In this document: positions 62,904 through 64,000 of the stretch, piece by piece
Layout of the letters: every line of letters starts with the position of its first letter
Numbering within the stretch: position 1 is the first letter of the stretch
DNA from: Flavobacterium sp. M31R6
Lineage (GTDB): Bacteria; Bacteroidota; Bacteroidia; Flavobacteriales; Flavobacteriaceae
Direction: 5' to 3'
Assembly: GCF_013284035.1 (NCBI RefSeq)
Contig: NZ_CP054141.1
Coordinates: 3,720,001-3,784,000 of the forward strand
DNA: 64,000 bases
The notes under the pieces: generated by a model
Seen by the model: only the letters and a program-made list of their open reading frames with translations
What the model was told of the DNA's origin: nothing
The model's database searches: none
Made by a program: the position numbers and the translations under genes

Positions 62904-64000
62904 ATGACCAAAAACCGCCTTATTTCGCTTGATGTATTTAGAGGATTAACTATTTTATTAATGACAATTGTAAACAATCCTGGTAGTTGGGCAACCGTTT
63001 ATCCACCTTTACTTCACTCCGAATGGCACGGCTGTACTCCTACCGATTTGGTTTTTCCTTTCTTTATTTTCATCATGGGAGTCGCAATTTCTTTTGCAAT
63101 GCCAACCAAAAATTATGACAGCGCAACATTCAACAAAATTCTAACGCGTTCGTTGCGTATGTTTTGCTTGGGTGTCTTTTTTAACTTTTTTGGAAAAATA
63201 CAACTCTTCGGACTAGAAGGTATTCCATTGGTGATTGGACGTTTAGTTATAACTGCAGGAGTTGGATATGCGTTGATGGGGAATTTCAATGCTAAACTAA
63301 AAACTTACTTGGCCGTTTCAATTTTTGCAATTTATTTAATCCTAGCCTATAGTGGTATTGAGGCTTATAAAATAGTAAGACTTCCAGGTGTGTTGCAACG
63401 CATCGGAATTGTCTATTTCATTGCCTCCCTTTTGTATCTAAAAACGAATCAAAAAACACAATTACTGACAACTATCGGAATTCTACTGGGTTATTGGGCA
63501 ATTATGACGCTTGTTCCGGCGCCTGGATTCGAAATCACAAACCTTGAAAAAGGAACCAATTTAGCCGCTTGGGTAGATAACGTTTTATTAAAAGGACATA
63601 TGTGGGAAGTGACCAATACTTGGGATCCCGAAGGAATACTAAGCACGATTCCAGCTATTGCAACAGGAATTATTGGTTTATTAATTGGCCAATTGCTTAA
63701 CAGTCCATTATTAAAAATGGAAAAGGCCAAAAAAATGGCTATAATAGGAATCATTCTTATCACATTGGGACAACTTTGGAATATTATTTTTCCAATAAAC
63801 AAATCCCTTTGGACTAGTTCTTTCGTTTTATACACTGCTGGATTAGCCACACTGGTCTTGACCATTTTATACTATTGTATTGATATTGCCGATTATAAAA
63901 AAGGAATCAAATTATTCCTGATTTGGGGTGTGAATCCAATGATTGTATTCTTTTTATCCGAAATTATTCCACAAGCGTTTGTCGCGATTTCGTTTCCAAA
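62904..64000 (+). CDS. Heparan-alpha-glucosaminide N-acetyltransferase-like (NagX/DUF5009) membrane protein, 3' end outside window
   Basis: Open from the ATG at 62904 to the window end (365 codons, no stop). RLISLDVFRGLTILLMTIVN, HSEWHGCTPTDLVFPFFIF and the following glycine in MGVAISF are the conserved luminal/periplasmic histidine-containing blocks of this acyltransferase family. At least eight hydrophobic segments are visible, including LQRIGIVYFIASLLYL and GYWAIMTLVPAPGF. Family members acetylate amino sugars across a membrane or take part in sugar metabolism. The true substrate is unknown. It follows bshC in the same direction by 99 bases, with a repeat in between. Confidence 0.85.
   Translation, partial: MTKNRLISLDVFRGLTILLMTIVNNPGSWATVYPPLLHSEWHGCTPTDLVFPFFIFIMGVAISFAMPTKNYDSATFNKILTRSLRMFCLGVFFNFFGKIQLFGLEGIPLVIGRLVITAGVGYALMGNFNAKLKTYLAVSIFAIYLILAYSGIEAYKIVRLPGVLQRIGIVYFIASLLYLKTNQKTQLLTTIGILLGYWAIMTLVPAPGFEITNLEKGTNLAAWVDNVLLKGHMWEVTNTWDPEGILSTIPAIATGIIGLLIGQLLNSPLLKMEKAKKMAIIGIILITLGQLWNIIFPINKSLWTSSFVLYTAGLATLVLTILYYCIDIADYKKGIKLFLIWGVNPMIVFFLSEIIPQAFVAISFP

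Noticed and set aside
63491..63865. 124-codon minus-strand ORF at the window end
   Set aside because: Antisense to the NagX-like gene, whose conserved blocks are on the plus strand.
1..64000. CRISPR arrays, tRNA and rRNA genes
   Set aside because: No regularly spaced identical repeats and no tRNA- or rRNA-like conserved segments were noticed on either strand.

Overview
The window reads as chromosomal DNA of a Bacteroidota bacterium, most likely a Flavobacterium or close relative. The base composition is AT-rich. There are SusC/SusD pairs, lipoproteins with Bacteroidota-type lipoboxes, a bacillithiol enzyme (BshC), candidate promoters of the TAnnTTTG type, and several kinds of short dispersed repeats of a sort I associate with flavobacterial genomes. 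No rRNA, tRNA, CRISPR array, prophage or complete insertion sequence was seen.

Region 1 (1-12.6 kb) is the end of an exopolysaccharide/capsule locus. On the plus strand, tightly spaced genes encode an asparagine-synthetase-like amidotransferase (cut by the window edge), four glycosyltransferases, a PglC/WcaJ-type phosphoglycosyl transferase, an ATP-grasp ligase, an FkbM methyltransferase, a DegT aminotransferase, a Wza-like export lipoprotein and a Wzc-like tyrosine autokinase. A PHP-type (CpsB/YwqE) phosphatase, convergent with the kinase, closes the locus.

Region 2 (12.7-18.8 kb) holds single genes: an OmpL-like porin, an aldehyde dehydrogenase, a GNAT acetyltransferase and a hybrid histidine kinase.

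Region 3 (18.9-47.0 kb) is a large beta-mannan utilization locus. The minus-strand block susC-susD-SGBP ends at a strong terminator and is followed by GH2, GH27 and GH5 enzymes. An AraC-type regulator comes next. The plus-strand block is GH26, GPH transporter, GH130 phosphorylase, AGE epimerase, lipoprotein GH26, GH5_7-like mannanase and a ROK kinase. A further minus-strand block has an aldo/keto reductase, a GH3 enzyme and two overlapping acetylesterases (SASA type and CE2-like). Together they would bind and cut acetylated galacto-/glucomannan at the surface, strip galactose and acetyl groups, import mannobiose, epimerise it to mannosyl-glucose, and phosphorolyse it to mannose-1-phosphate plus glucose, which the ROK kinase could phosphorylate. 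The epimerase/phosphorylase route is known from Bacteroides fragilis. A DUF433/DUF5615 toxin-antitoxin-like pair sits inside the locus.

Region 4 (47-64 kb) is mixed: a DUF1573 protein, a two-component system, a HepT/MntA toxin-antitoxin pair, a three-gene acyl-CoA carboxylase (biotin carrier, biotin carboxylase, carboxyltransferase), a B12-binding-type radical SAM protein, an alpha/beta hydrolase, an ArsR/SdpI repressor-membrane protein pair, an MHS-family transporter, bshC, and the start of a heparan-glucosaminide-acetyltransferase-like membrane protein.

The most unusual non-coding content is the repeat layer. It has four copies of a GGGCGTG...CCTCACGC structured element, one of them split by a 144-bp MITE-like insertion with 10-bp flanking duplications. 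It also has two copies of a second element, one of which supplies the C-terminal tail of an SdpI-family ORF, and a roughly 110-bp tandem duplication inside the carboxylase operon.
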